64,000 bases of DNA from Ceratothoa steindachneri (lineage: Eukaryota; Arthropoda; Malacostraca; Isopoda; Cymothoidae), in contig OZ018333.1 of assembly GCA_963969495.1 (NCBI GenBank), positions 85,849,256 to 85,913,255 on the forward strand. The letters are read 5' to 3'. The translations under genes and the position numbers were made by a program. The notes beneath the pieces are model-generated. The model searched no databases. It was given only the letters and a program-made list of their open reading frames with translations, and was not told the origin of the DNA. Below, in pieces: positions 9,390 to 21,330 of this stretch. The stretch's first letter is position 1; the number at the start of each line of letters is the position of its first letter.

Positions 9390-10636
9390 TCAACCCAACC
9401 ACCCCAGGTTGGAGGCCTGGCAGGAGGATGCGCTATTTATACCCGGCATGAGGTCTCCCTTCTTCTTTTCGCTTTAGAAACTTCCTTTCAGACAGTAGCT
9501 GTGCAGCTACAACTGGAAATGAGGTATACTGTTCTTTCTGCGTAGATTCCACCTTCAGCCAACTTCGACGGGGGGTACTTTTGCCGCGTAGTGTCACGGT
9601 TGCTGAGGCTCTTTATCTTGCTCGGGGACTTGAACGGGAAATACCCATTATCAGTAGACTAATCGATCAATCTCAAAGGGCAGGTCCTTGTTGACTTGAT
9701 TGACGAGCTGTAGATAGGTATCTTAAAAGTGGATGAGTTTAAGCATCGCTGCCCAAGAACCGCTTCATTTTCCTGTCTCGAGCTAATCTCTGTGTTCTCT
9801 GGGTGTACAGCCTTATTTTGGGTAGGGGTTAGTTGACGACCTCCGTGGGAGTGATCTCTTCCCATACAATTAGCATTTTCTAGGCCGCTTCGTCTGAGAG
9901 CACGCCCCGGTAGTGCTTGGTGCGGGTGAAGTTGTTCGCATTTAAGGAAATAACTGATTTTTTTATCTTAGTCGAGGAGTTTAGCTCGGTAGATGAGGCC
10001 GTTGAGTTCTTCTCCGGCAACCTCATCGCCGCGGGCCTAACTACCATTTCTAGATCGTCTGGCCTTTTGCACGACACCTTCTGTCGTGGTGTTCAGCCCA
10101 GTGTGAGGCGGCCTCCAAACAGAAACGTTATGCCTAAATGCGCTATAATCCCTACCCAAACACTTTTACTATTGATAAATTTTGTCGAGTTTGGGCTTTG
10201 TTCAGGTATGTTTCTAATAATGCCCGCCACTATTAACGCCGAGCATCCGTTTCTTCACAGAAGTGGAAGATGCCCTCTAGCAGAGGTGTGGAAGCGAGTC
10301 AAAAGGATTCAGGGCTATTTCTCGTAAGACTCCCCCCCCCCCCTCCCGTTCTGCAGAAGAAGGAGACCGCAATCTAGGACCCCGTTACCGTTGCGGAGTC
10401 CTTCGCGACCACTTTCTCCGCATTCTCTAGCCGGAAAGTTGCTCCACCAGCATTTAATACACGTCGTGATATCGCGCGGGATGCCGCCAATTGCACCCTA
10501 CCTCCAGAGGCGAAGAACTCTTCATCGACAGGTTTACATTGAGTGAGTTCTGTTTCGCTCTCGCTTCGTGCGTTAACACCACCCCTGGTCTGGAAGATAT
10601 CTCGTACGCCATGCTCTGACACCTTTATGAGCAAGG
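9390..10636 (+). pseudogene. Family A ORF2: endonuclease and start of RT
   Basis: Plus frames match the copy at 33-36.8 kb block by block: GGCAIYTRHE and TSFQTVAVQLQLEMRYTVLSA, then LGDLNGKYPL (catalytic Asp/Asn region of the APE-type endonuclease), then a diverged tail of the domain. From 9900 the linker reads SAQCEAASKQKRYA in the middle of stops, and from about 10390 the start of reverse transcriptase appears with EDISYAML just before the mariner insertion. The protein would have nicked target DNA and primed reverse transcription. Many stops and frameshifts make it dead. Confidence 0.75.
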
Positions 10637-10638
10637 TA

Positions 10639-11570
10639 CGACGGGCGGTCAATAAGTTTTGCAATTCGGATATAAGGAAACGAGATATGAGGAAAAGTGT
10701 TTTATTATTTTTCAATGTAACTACCCTCGACTTCAATGCACTTGCGCCATTTGCCACTGAGGCTTCGAATTCCCGAAAACTAGAAATCTCCCGACTGCTG
10801 TTCAATCCACTCCTGGACGGCGAGCTGGACATCTTCATCGTCCCCAAACCGGCGTCCACGCAGTGCAGCCTTGAGCTAGCGGAATAAAAAGTAGTCTTTA
10901 GGGGCCAGATCTGGACTATAGAGGGTATGATTGAGATCCTCGAATCTGCACTCGCGCAGGGCAGCTTGTGCAACTCTGGCCTTGTGGACTTTGACGACGT
11001 TGAAGTCGATCATGGGGCGTGAAGTTTCTAGGGACCCAACGAGTAGAGACTTTGGCTATGGCCAAATTGTCGTGGATGATGTTGATAACACTTCCATGTG
11101 ATATTCCAAGTTCTCGTTCAATTTCTTCGACCTTCACCCGTCGATTTTCGAGGATCATCCTCCCCACACGGGCCACATTGTCCTCGTTGGTCACATCTGA
11201 CGGGCGTTCTGGACGGGGTTCATCTTCAAGGGACTCACGACTATGGCGTAACTCCCTATTCCAGTGAGCAAGGGTTGCATAGGAAGGGGTGGTGTCGGTG
11301 TACACTGCAACCATGCGTTCATGGATCTCTTTTGCATTTTTGCTTTCCTTGGTGAAAAATTTGATCACTGCGCGGTGCTCAACCTTCTCCATTGTTGAAA
11401 GATTTGTGACTGACGATCTGCGATCAGCTACTGCTTCTTAAATAGACGAAGCTGGAGCGTGCGGCTGCAGGTCCTGACTTGTCAAACCTTGTCCTAACAC
11501 CCCCACAAACAGCCATTTCCCTTCCTCTGTTTTGCCCTACCGATTCGCAAACCTTATTGACCGCCCCTAG
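10639..11570 (-). mobile_element. Internally deleted mariner, 932 bp
   Basis: Terminal inverted repeats face each other: gacgggcggtcaataagttt on the left (from 10640) and, on the other strand, taggggcggtcaataaggtt on the right (to 11570). TA dinucleotides at 10637-10638 and 11571-11572 are the expected target duplication. The element split the reverse transcriptase of family A copy C1, whose frame resumes at 11573 with LLDLFNRI. At 932 bp it is about 370 bp shorter than usual mariners because the middle of the transposase gene is gone. Confidence 0.9.
10680..11392 (-). pseudogene. mariner transposase, catalytic middle deleted
   Basis: The frame opens at 11392 with a canonical mariner start (MEKVEHRAVIKFFTKE) and runs through both helix-turn-helix halves, including GISHGSVINIIHDNL, to the linker RWVPRNFTP at about residue 128. 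It then jumps, in a shifted frame, to VHKARVAQAALREC and YSPDLAPKDYFLF, the C-terminal region carrying the third catalytic Asp. The first catalytic Asp is deleted and the second is lost at the junction. An in-frame stop follows KDYFLFR. The N-terminal DNA-binding part is intact, so it could still bind terminal repeats. Confidence 0.9.
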
Positions 11571-11572
11571 TA

Positions 11573-12325
11573 TGTATTTTCTTTTAGATTTGTTCAACAG
11601 AATATGAGTAGAGAGTATCCTGCCAGACTCCATGCGAATCACTACCGTGTTCGCTTTGATCGAACCCGGGAGAGATCACTCTATACCCCCGGTTTTCACC
11701 TATTCCCTCTAACCTCCTGCGTGTGCATGTTGGTGGAGAAATTGGTAAATAATGGATTAGCCTTTTTTCTGGACAGCGGAAGCCACGTTTCTTCCTCACA
11801 GTGCGGCTTCCACAAGTTTCACTACGCGTCGGCTATTCCGCTCCGATTGGAAAATGCCGTCTCCGAAGCGTTCCTTCCGAGATAGCACTACGACACAGTG
11901 CGTTTTAATCTGTAAAAGGTCTACGATACCGAATGACTATACGGTATCATGGAGAGTCCAAACGATGGGTTTGAGGGGACGCCGACCAATCTTTATATTT
12001 GAATTTTTGCGGGCTGTCGATTCCGAGTAAGAGTTCGGGAAGCCCTCTCCGATGAGCATGCAGAGTGTCTTGCGAAGGAAGTGCTCAGTATCACTCTCTT
12101 TTCCCTGAGCATCAACGGTCGATATTCTCGCTACACTCTACGTGGACTACCTTTTAATCTCTTTTTTGGCGGCTCAGATGCCAATTGTAGATCGTCGACT
12201 CCAATAAGCATTGGGCTTTGTCTCTTGCTATGCCGAAGCACACATGCTTCGGTTTTCTTTGGCCAAGAATAAGTTAGTGCATTTCTACAGCCATCCACGG
12301 CTCCAACCTCATTTAGGGTGACAGG
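11573..12325 (+). pseudogene. Family A ORF2: RT continued
   Basis: Reading resumes after the mariner with LLDLFNRI, then PGRDHSIPP, then ILATLYVDYLLISF, the position of the YxDD catalytic box, here YVDY. The block AAQMPIVDRRLQ follows as in the copy at 34.8 kb. Several stops are present. The stretch normally lying between this point and RNase H is missing, so an internal deletion occurred near 12300. Confidence 0.7.
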
Positions 12326-13200
12326 AAGTATCACGTTGGTACTGTGTCAGTGTATACGAATGGCTACAAGTCCCAAGATGGGGTCGGTGCGGTGTCCACA
12401 CCGTATCTTCTCTGTTATAAGTCAGGGGGGCACTGGCAGGCTATGCTTCTGTCTTCACGGTCGAACTGGTTGTAATTCATCTCTCATTACAAGAGATAAC
12501 GCGACGTGCCCGGTTTGGGGAACAGAATGTGATTTATAAAGACTCCCAAAGCGCCCCGAGGGCTCTTGAGGCAAAGGAATCTCTGCATTCCCTTTGTGCC
12601 GATGTACGTGACGCCACAGTTTTGGCGAGCTGGCAGATGTTGAGATTATATTCTTCTGGATTCCTGGACATGTAGAAATTGCAGGCAATGAGAGTGCCAA
12701 AGAGTCGGTGAGGACTGGGTGACCAAACTAGCGTCTCACTTCTCTTCACACCGATCACATAGCAGGAATGCGGGCATCTCTCCCGGTTGTTTGACAAAGA
12801 AGATCAGAGACGGTCGATGATAATATAAAGTTGCATCCTATTGCCATGCGACTTTTCCCACGTACCCCCCACCCCCCCATCCCTCCCAATGTCGCGACGG
12901 CTTCAGGTTGCTTTCTGTCGTCTTCGAATTGAACACAACCGCGGGACGCACTGCCAGTTGATGGAGCACTCGGCTGCGACTTATTGTGACGATTGCGTTG
13001 TACCCCAGAATGTTGAATGTCCAAGTCTGGGTGACCTTTGCACACGCTACCTGTCCCGGTACCGGGTTGAGCTGGGTCGCTATCGCTTGTGCCTTGTACT
13101 CGCAACGGGTTCATATGCACAGACTTGCGAACGATGCAACCTTTTCGAGGAAGCTGGCCTCCTCTACTTTGACTGTTTGTTGTAGGTCGCATGTTTCTAC
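12326..13200 (+). pseudogene. Family A ORF2: RNase H and Cys/His tail
   Basis: The block VYTNGYKSQDGVGA matches the VYTDGSKSQEGVGF of the 34-kb copy (first catalytic Asp now Asn). ADVEIIFFWIPGHVEIAGN follows with the typical PGH of the RNase H end. From 12895 the frame reads on to a decayed version of the C-terminal region with the Cys pair after the H-x-LxxR stretch. The 3' untranslated part then runs to about 13370. RNase H would remove the RNA strand during cDNA synthesis. The copy is dead. Confidence 0.7.
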
Positions 13201-13370
13201 GCCGGATGGGTGGGGGAAGCGAGCCTACTTCCTTCTTGTTGCCTTTTGCTTTTTCTTACTTTTGTTGGGTATTTTTTGCCCGTTTTTTATCGCTGCCATT
13301 TATTATATACCTATTGTTATGTGTTTTGGGGTAGGTGGGGGGTAGCCTAGTAGTAAGTAGGCTGTGGTGA

Positions 13371-14960
13371 GTACAGAGGTTTTTGCCCTAGTAGGGTTTC
13401 CCTCCCTCGTCTCGGAAAAGACGAGGGAATTCGAAGCTCCCTTCTGGTCAGTGGAGAGGCTGCCCTGTTACCACCGCCACGCTGCAAAGGGGTTTCCGCT
13501 CTGCCATCTTTGGGGCCACCCTCCTCTCGGGCATCTCCACTTCTGCAAAGAAGGTGACCACCCCTTTGCTTCATCCGGAGCCACTCTAACTCACTTCTAC
13601 CGGAGAGGAGGTTTACTCCTCTCCTATAGTTATGGGTGCGTGGCCTGCCCTCTCACAACCTTCTTTGGAGGCGACCATATTTTCCCCCCAATGGCTGTCC
13701 TTCATTTCCTCTCACAGGCTACTGCCAAGAGAGGAGACAGGCGGTCAAAAGGTTATCTCTCCCGGTCAGAGTTGCTCGATAGGGATAACCCCCTTAGGTT
13801 GGCCAAGGAGATGAGGGCCCTTAAAGCCCTGCATTTTAAGACTGCAGGACTAGATGAAATACGACAAGATAGAGTCCTAGAATGGGATCCGTGATGGCTG
13901 GGGAGGTGGCACTTGGAGGCCCTCCCCTGAGATGGATATGGTGCCGGAAGCCACCCAGGCACGTATGGCAGGATCTTACATAAGGGCGAACCTGTGCTCG
14001 GCGCCAAACACTCAACCTACATCCGCCCATGTGCAAGCTTTTCTTTGTCTGGCTTGGGCGCCGCGGGCCCACAAGGAGGACTCCTCTCTCGGTTGGTGAC
14101 TTTTTGATAGCTAAAACATTTCCACCTAGGAGTAGGATCTTGCTGAATTCCGTCAGTTCCACCGACCTAGGGGTTCCTTCCTGTATTGGAGAGAAGCGCG
14201 TTCATTCTCCGCACTTCTCTACCCAAAGAAAAAGAAAAACTATGATGGGGGACAAAATATTCTTCTCGCTCATTGGGGATTCCGAGGACTGACAGCTCCA
14301 ATGCCCTTTCGGTGAGAGACCTGGCCGTAATCGGTGCGTCCTATTCCTAGGCTTCCTTAGGTGGGAGGGCCCAGAGTAAGTCCAAACTTGCAAGGGCGCT
14401 GATCGTATCTTGGATTACGCCGGGACCAGTCATTGAGAGAGTACCTGGTGTGTTCGTTCGAGCCCTCTGGCTTCAAAAGCTTCTGGTTATTCGCTCCACT
14501 GATGGCATCATGTTGCCCAGGGGCAATACGGTCCATCAAATGAGAGCATTAGCTGGCTATATTTTTGGTGAGCCAAAGGTTACCCATTTCTCAGACGGGA
14601 GCCTTTCTAGCGAATGCACTGAATCCCTTCGAAGGGGCCATGATTAGTGCCCTTTGGACACTTAATGCCTCGCCGGTGAGTGGGACGCCGCACTCTACCA
14701 TGAAGTTTTTGAAATGAGTGGTTTAAGTGAGGGAATCGGGGGACTACTACATAGAAGGCATCACCTTAGAGTTGGCCAATCATGAGTCGTGTATGGTCCA
14801 AAGTGTGATGAGAAAACAGGAAGTGGCCTCGAGACCCACTCCTATATTCTTCATCATGCTGTACCCTGACAGGCTTCTTTAGTTGGTGGTGCCAGTTGGC
14901 ATTCCTGCCGCATAAAGGCATTCGTTCCACTGCCGTGGTGCTGCTCCCCCGAGCGGGGAG
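13371..14960 (+). pseudogene. Family A ORF1 copy, sense strand
   Basis: Plus frames match ORF1 of the copy at 36.8-39.2 kb. Near 13590 they read YRRGGLLLSYSYGC, then RDNPLRLAKEMRALKAL, and from 14175 EKRVHSPHFS, then a diverged version of the RFLVIRSTDG block near 14480. It lies directly after the 3' end of copy C1 in the same direction, so two partial copies are in tandem here. It stops before the zinc knuckles. Multiple stops and frameshifts. Confidence 0.65.
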
Positions 14961-14984
14961 TCCCAGACCAAGACCAAAAGTGCG

Positions 14985-15130
14985 CAGAGGGAAGCCTCGA
15001 AGTAAGGAGGCAGGGTAAGAAGACAGGGTGTCAGAAAGAAGAAGAGACTAAGCTGGGGCCGAACAGGGCGCTGGCCCCTTCAGCACGTTGGCCGGAAGGC
15101 AAATCACCGCGCCCATTGCGGTATGTAGCT
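14985..15130 (-). repeat. Family A 5'UTR repeat fragment
   Basis: The segment with gacagggtgtcagaaagaag and gctaagctggggccg matches the 5' untranslated repeat units at 23.3, 32.0, 39.6 and 40.7 kb, in the minus-strand orientation. Nothing of ORF1 follows on this side. Confidence 0.7.
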
Positions 15131-15169
15131 TCGCTAAAGAAGCCATGAGAGCAAGTACGGCGGCATATT

Positions 15170-17840
15170 TTCTCATAAGGTCTTCATATGCTGGTCGAAT
15201 TTAGATAGTTGACAACTTTGATTGGTGATCCAGAAATAGCAAAGCTTATCCTAGAAATCGATTTGTCTCGGTTATAAATAACGGCCGTTGTTTTAAGGAG
15301 GGAGGTGGTTAATCCAGTCGATGAGGAATGAGCCACTATTGAATCGACAGCTCGCTGGAACAAAGTGGTGGCTATCGCAGCGGACGAGCTCACCTCCCAC
15401 CCCCGATGGCAAACGGTAATTTTGGTTTTGAGAAAGAATATATGGCAATTATAAAAAGAGTAGTGCTAAGCACGCTCGCTGGAGAAGGGGGAGGGGGCAC
15501 TCTCATATAATATGAGCTTTAAAGAGCGGGTGAATCGAAAATCGACATAGAAGCAGCTGTCTTTTAAGAAGTTACGTATAAATAATGCCAAGGGTCCACG
15601 AACTCTCATGTCGTATAGCTGTTGTAGAATCAAGCGCTGCCAGTCCGTATGCATATTCTAAATCGAAGAAGATTGGTTGACGAAGTTTCATCTAGAGAAA
15701 GCAAGGCCAATAGCATGGTCAAGTAGAGTAAGAGAGTCCAGTATGGAGCAATGTGGGCGAAACCCAAATTGGGACGGAGAGAGAAGCTCCTGTTTTTCAT
15801 GATACAGCATGAGGCGGGACTTCACCATGCGCGCGAGAACCTTGCATAGACACGAGGTGAGGGCAATTGGGCAGTAATTTGTTCGATTGGAAGGGTCTTT
15901 TCCTGGTTTGAAGAAGGGAAGGATAGTGTCGTGGCGCCATTCTGGAGAAAGTTCCAGGACGAAAATATCATTAAAAATTGTTAAGAGACACTAAAGGGCA
16001 TCTGCAGGGGCGTGCTGAATGAGAGTATATGATATTAAGTCATCTGAGGGCTTGAATTCTTACACAATTAAAGTGCCTCCTGGAGTTCTTTAATCGAGAA
16101 TAGTTCGTTGTAGCAGTTTTCTGGACGTTTCAAACATTAATGGTTACGATTCTAGTAGTGTTTTATGTCGGTTGAATTTGGGGAGGAGGGATCCATGGGA
16201 GATTGAGCTGAGCTAGTTCGCAATTAGCTATGACGGAGGATGGATCGGTGGAGATGTCGTGAGGAGCCGCAGACTTTATGTCTTCTTCCCCAGAACTTGG
16301 CTAGAGGAGAGTAGGGTGAGATGGAGGATATGTATTGAATCCAGGAGTGACGTTTTGCCTGGCAGAAGGTCCGGTGGGCGAGGGCGCATTTTCTTTTATA
16401 ATTAATGTAAGACGACGTGTGAGGATTATCTCGAAAGCTACGATAGAGCATGTTTCGTTTGCGCTTAGCTGTGCTACACTCATTGTTCCACCATGTGACC
16501 GCTAATTTGAGTCGAACGTTACGGAGTGGAACATGTTTGTGGGTCGTTGCTGTAAAAGCTCCACAAACTGTTATAAGTGACATGTACCATCAGTTGTTTC
16601 ATCAGACAAGGTTATGGAAGAGGACGACGTTACAAAAGCTTCAAAGTCAGCTTTCAGGTACGCCCAATACCGTCTTGTGGAGATGGGGAAAGGGGGGAGT
16701 AGATATGTGAGCAAATGTTAATGATAGCTTCCACACAGATCATCAGAGACTCTTGAGCAAGTGATCGGGCGAGAAATCAGTTGAACACAGACAGAGATCG
16801 ATGTAGGTAAAAGAGTCTGTCTGGGGATAATAATGAGTAGGAGCTTCGTCGTCGAGGACTTTCAAATTTTGTTGTAAGACTACAGCTAGTAGAACATATC
16901 CTTAGCTGTTGTTTATGATATCGTGCCAGTACTGATTACGACAGTACTAGTTGAAAGAATGGTTTTGGAGTTGGGAGAAAAGTTCATTCAGGGAGGCAAA
17001 GGTGATTGGCTTGGAAGGTGGGAGGTTTATTGTTCTCTCAGTTAAGAACATAGATCGGTGGAAATGAACAGTGAGGGCGTTAATGTTTGTGCGGAGGGGG
17101 ATGTTGGTAAATAGTATATCCGTGTAGACTAAGGGGAGATTGACATAAAATTGGGGTTGTAGAAGGCTGACCTAGGTGTAGCCGGCGGGAGAAAAGTAAC
17201 TGGGGTCTGGGAAGCTTTGTTTCACATAGGCAACTCACTTCAGGGAAACACTGTTTTAAGCAGGCCTGCAGCCATAGTTTGCCCGGAATACAATACAGGG
17301 ATATTCCATGTTAGACAGAAGTTTGAAGACGTTGGAACTTTCAGAGTTGAGTTAGGCAAAGGGGTGGAAGTATGTTTCATCTGTTTTAGTCCAGGTATGC
17401 TCAGAGAGGAGGCAGTACATTATCAGTGAGTACATCACGAGCGTGGGTTAAAGGGTTTGATGGCGATTGAGAGGTAGTTTCCTTGGTGGTCGGAGAAGAA
17501 TCTGGAGAGGAGGATGTCAAGGTTGTAGGATGCTATATGGGTATCTGTACAACCTAAAGACAGATCGTAATCTGTAATCAGGAAGGTGCGGTTAAGTAGT
17601 GTGATGGGCATAAGGCAAGGCGATGAGTCAGCTAGGTGATCACATGAGTGACGGGTCAATAGTTAGGGAGGACTCGGGGTTTTTATTTAAGCATGGTGAT
17701 ATCCGAGTGTTATTGTTATCGGTACAGTCAAGGGGATCTGATGTACCGTTTCCATGTAGTTTAGCAAGCGAGCGATCTACAAGATCTCTCGTCGGGTGAT
17801 GGTATTTTCTCTGATAGTATGCTTTGCGAGGGGCCATACG
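15170..17840 (-). pseudogene. Jockey-like non-LTR ORF2 (EN and RT)
   Basis: Minus frames, read from right to left, give an endonuclease region with DSFTYIDLCLCS near 16830, then a linker (16583-16224) with VTWWNNECSTAKRKRN and YKRKCALAHRTFCQAKRHSW, then reverse transcriptase: FFKPGKDPSNRTNYCPIALT, SQFGFRPHCSILDSL, DWQRLILQQLYDMRVRGPLA and LFQRAVDSIVAHSSSTGLTT. The order and the WWNxEC linker suit the Jockey clade. It is distinct from family A. The catalytic YxDD segment is not preserved. Stops are frequent, so the element is inactive. Confidence 0.75.
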
Positions 17841-17859
17841 ATGTATATGATTTAATGTC

Positions 17860-18821
17860 TTAAAGCCACGTTTCTTCTGAAGACCCTATTGCTCCAGGCG
17901 AGGGTGGGACGTCCTCTTCGGGGCAGGTGCGTTTATCGTTGCAGGGGCTCAAAGAGGAGGAATCGGAAAGAGAAGGTAGAGAACGCTTACAATCTCCACC
18001 TCTTTCACGATAGGCCAGCGGGTGACTAAGGGATCCACCATCGGGTGAGACATTGGGTAGTGATAGCCTGCAGTCAAGGAGAACGGGTAGTGGTTTATTC
18101 GGGGAAAGAATAGCTTCCACACTCATCGGGCCCTTAGCAGTGGAAGGCACCAGAGTAGATGTATGATCTATAAGTTCATCATCGTGCGTATCGTATAGGG
18201 TTAGGTGTAGTTTTTACATGGGCGGGTTCATGATTGGCTAAATCTAAAGGGGAGGGAGGTGATCAAGTTCGGTCTTTGCCTCTTCAACGGTTCTTCTTGC
18301 GATTAGAGGAAGAATCGTATTTTGAAGATAGTTGAAAGAGAAGTACTTCGGGCGAGAGTGGCACTCTTCAACGGAGAGAGATGGGTTGTGATTCATCAAG
18401 ATTGGGAGGTGATATTGCTTCCTCTATTGCGTCACCTTGATGCCAAGGCGTAGCTAGGTGTGTTTGCAAAGGTTCCTTGTTGCGTTGTTTCAAGGGAGAA
18501 GTGACCGTTGGAGGGGCTGTTGTTGGGTGGTCGGTTCTGAGCACCGATGTGCTATGTGCAGATAGAGAGCCGATAATGCTAGGAGCACCACTCGTCAAAG
18601 CGAAAAAGGTGGGTGTTGACAGTGTGATTCCTTCCTCACGCATGTCTAGTTTCGCTTGGCATCTATAGATACCGCATCGTAGGGACTGAGCGCGGATATC
18701 CTGGTAATAGAGGTATTGAGGGAACTTCTGTGGTGGGCATGAGGCAGCGCTTCTCTTTTGTACAATCGGGGACATCGTGTCCAAATTGTCCACATCGGAA
18801 GCACGGATTCCCGTTGCTCTT

Positions 18822-18900
<79 letters not shown>

Positions 18901-19082
18901 TTGGGCAAATCTACTGCAGTTACGTCACTGTGTGGCGTGGGGAGTTCTTCTTGAGCTCCTATGCTTGTTCCTACACATTTTATAAAAATTCGTATCGTTT
19001 GCTGTTTTAGAGTTATCTTAGCAACCCTAAATGGAGTGGAAGAACGAGAAGATGACTTAAAAAATACTGACTGACTCAACAT
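17860..19082 (-). pseudogene. Jockey-like ORF1 with zinc knuckle
   Basis: Located upstream of the Jockey-like ORF2 on the same strand. A 139-codon open frame (19082-18663) carries a zinc knuckle of form C-x2-C-x4-H-x4-C (CFRCGQFGHDVPDC, about 18770-18810), and two further frames (18793-18368 and 18150-17860) are Ser/Pro-rich as expected for the tail of such Gag-like proteins. A (TA)36 tract sits just before the knuckle and is read as alternating Ile-Tyr. The protein would bind element RNA. Frameshifts divide it. Confidence 0.6.
18825..18896. repeat. (TA)36 microsatellite
   Basis: Seventy-two uninterrupted bases of alternating A and T inside the Jockey-like ORF1. The tract is open in all frames on both strands because it encodes Ile-Tyr repeats. 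Confidence 0.98.
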
Positions 19083-19099
19083 TATGTTGTTGGTCGGTA

Positions 19100-20690
19100 A
19101 AGACTTCTTTGATGACGGAAGCGTTGAACTCTTCTGTGGCGGCAGGTTTGGGGAAGAAGTTATCCAAGGGATCGTGCAGGTCCGGACATTAAATTCGTTC
19201 TTGTCACTGGCAAAAATTTTTAGAGAGCCGAAAGATTGTAGGCTAGGCAGGCGTTAAGAAAATTACTTGGGTAGCACAAATTATTATCTCCGCACGTGAG
19301 TCCGAAATTCCGAAGTCAGGGGCGGATTTAGGAATCATTTCTTTTAAGGCGTTGTGTGTAAGCCATAGACCTTTTATTCTTCTGGAATACGTAAAGATAT
19401 ATAGAGACATCAAGCAGAGGGAACTAGGATGCTTTGTAGGTTTCTCATCGCTTTTCAGCAAAGGTTGAGATGCTGTTGAGCACTAGATGGTTGGTTGATA
19501 TTGCAGGGTGGTGACCTCGAAGTTGTTAGTGGGACGATTTCCGTTTGAGGGCGAGATATAGGCTGTCGTGTAGACGAGTTTAGTTCGATGATCTATTAGC
19601 ATGTCGCGCGCACAGTTTATTAAAAGATCATAATGTCTCAAAGTGTCAATGCCTAATAACGGAGAGCTGGTATCTGTTGCAACGAACGACTACCTAAACG
19701 ATCAGTGAAGCTTGGGGACAACTATATCCGTATGAATTTCGCCGTGGACTTAAATTTTTCCGCTATTGGCTGTTGAAATCTTAATGCTAGATTCAGGTAC
19801 ATATAACCTGATTTCACGAGTTTAGCGGCCGTGTTTAATATGACATGCCCTCTTAGTTTTCCGCCGCTGCTGGCAAAGATGGTTTAGAGGACGGTTGCAT
19901 TTGCACGGATCCTTCTTCTTTCGATCACCTGCATCAGGGTTTACAGAATTTAGCCTTTTCGCCCAAATATATATGCCAGCGACAAACTACAGATTTGGGG
20001 GCTTTATGGAATGGTTGCAATCTCCCCGATGGATCATTCACACTGTAAATACTTTCGGCCACTGATTACGCATTTCTCACCGAATTATCTCTATAGTTAG
20101 TACTCATATTATTATAGGGCATAAACGCATTTAAAACGGCACTGCGTCCTCTCGACTCACTATATGTATATTATGGCACTGCGCTCGGTTGAATGGTTCA
20201 AGTTCATTCTTAAGTTTTCATAATTGTGCTAGGCTTAATTTTTTTTAAGTGGCGATATTAGTTGGCAATGATTGTATGAGGTCTTCACCCACTTCTACCT
20301 GAATGGCTGTCTTCCGTATCTCTTCTAAGTTAGTTGAGGGTCGGCCTGTGAGCGGGGAGGATTCGATAAGCTTATCAAAGAGCTCGGGCTTGTTCCTCTC
20401 GAATAGGCCAATAACTTTAAATCCTGGTAGTTAAGCCTGGTATAATGTCTGCCGGAAGACGATTAACAGTCTCGGGAGGTAATGAGGCTAAAATATGAAA
20501 AAAAAACACAAGTCTCCTTCTCCCTCCCAGAGATGTAAAATTGGGCCTCCACAATTTGGAACCGACCTGAGACTGATGCTTCACCGAAGATGAGCGGCTT
20601 GTCGCTGACTGAGTTCAAGAAATGCCCTTCACCTTGTCCTGTCTGGCGATTGCTTGACAAGTCCATTCTTTACTTAATGCCTTCTCTGTC
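19100..20690 (-). pseudogene. Gypsy-type gag and protease remnant
   Basis: A frame at 20666-20463 contains FQIVEAQFYISG, the hallmark WFxQVEAQF-type motif of a large group of arthropod Ty3/Gypsy Gag proteins, and broken frames continue through the Gag region to about 20050. Near 19950 a Cys-poor remnant of the usual pre-protease block appears (KDPCKCN), and at about 19730-19590 the protease tail reads FVATDTSSPLLGIDTLRHYD, which matches the ADVxxPILGxDFLxxYxL block of that group. Below about 19500 the frame at 19461-19243 (APDFGISDSRAE) may be downstream Pol sequence. Heavily broken. Confidence 0.6.
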
Positions 20691-21330
20691 CAGTCAAAAG
20701 ATGGGTCACCAGTTATGGGGTGTTTGGTAAATGGTACTGTAGACGACTGGGTTACCAGTTGTGTAGGGCCGGATGACGATGAAACAATTTTATGTGAATG
20801 AAAGAGGTGTCCGTAATCACCACCTTATAAGGGCGCGACGAGTTCCATTGGAGTTATAGAGATTTATGTGAATCCAAAGATAAATTATTTTAAGGTGGTT
20901 TTCTACTAAGCTGGGCTTACCGAAGGTTTTAAGGCAAAAATGGACATCCAAAAATAAACACTTTATTCTAATAACGGAATATTACGGGCAAGCAGATCAA
21001 CACGAAGCGTACTATGCGAGAAACTAGTAGTCTATATATTATGAACGTTAGTACCGAAACGGGAGCGTGAACGCGACTGAATTCCTCTAAAATTGGATGT
21101 ATTAATCAATGAATGAAATCTGCATATTTTCTTTTTTATCTATGCGCTCCTAATGGAAAGGGCGTGACCTGGAAATGACGGTGCGATGACCTACCTCTTT
21201 TGTGGTTGCATTTCTCCACTCTCTGAGCGGGGTCAGGAAGCTTGTGCACAGTATGTACATTTACATGATTAGACGCTTGTGTAATTTAATACGATTGTCG
21301 CAGCACCACTTCTTACGGTCAACAACGGTG
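20691..21330 (-). repeat. Probable leader and LTR of the Gypsy remnant
   Basis: On the minus strand, taactggtgaccc near 20710 and a second version, caactggtaaccc, near 20757 look like the primer-binding region used by this Gypsy group, duplicated about 45 bases apart. An AATAAA lies near 20963 on the same strand. The outer limit of the terminal repeat cannot be set because no partner LTR is in the window. Confidence 0.35.

Larger units (their letters stand above)
9390..13370 (+). mobile_element. Family A copy C1, 5'-truncated, sense strand
   Basis: A 5'-truncated copy of the I-like non-LTR family, starting inside the endonuclease domain and ending in a 3' tail after the Cys/His region. It is the only long ORF2 copy of this family in the plus orientation here. 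It is interrupted by a mariner element (10639-11570) and lacks the stretch between the end of reverse transcriptase and RNase H. Confidence 0.75.

Noticed and set aside
13364..13894. Possible independent 176-codon gene
   Set aside because: Its blocks match family A ORF1 at 38.9-39.2 kb, so it is a transposon fragment.
18730..19010. Plus-strand frames with Tyr-Ile repeats
   Set aside because: They come from the (TA)36 tract, which is open in every frame.
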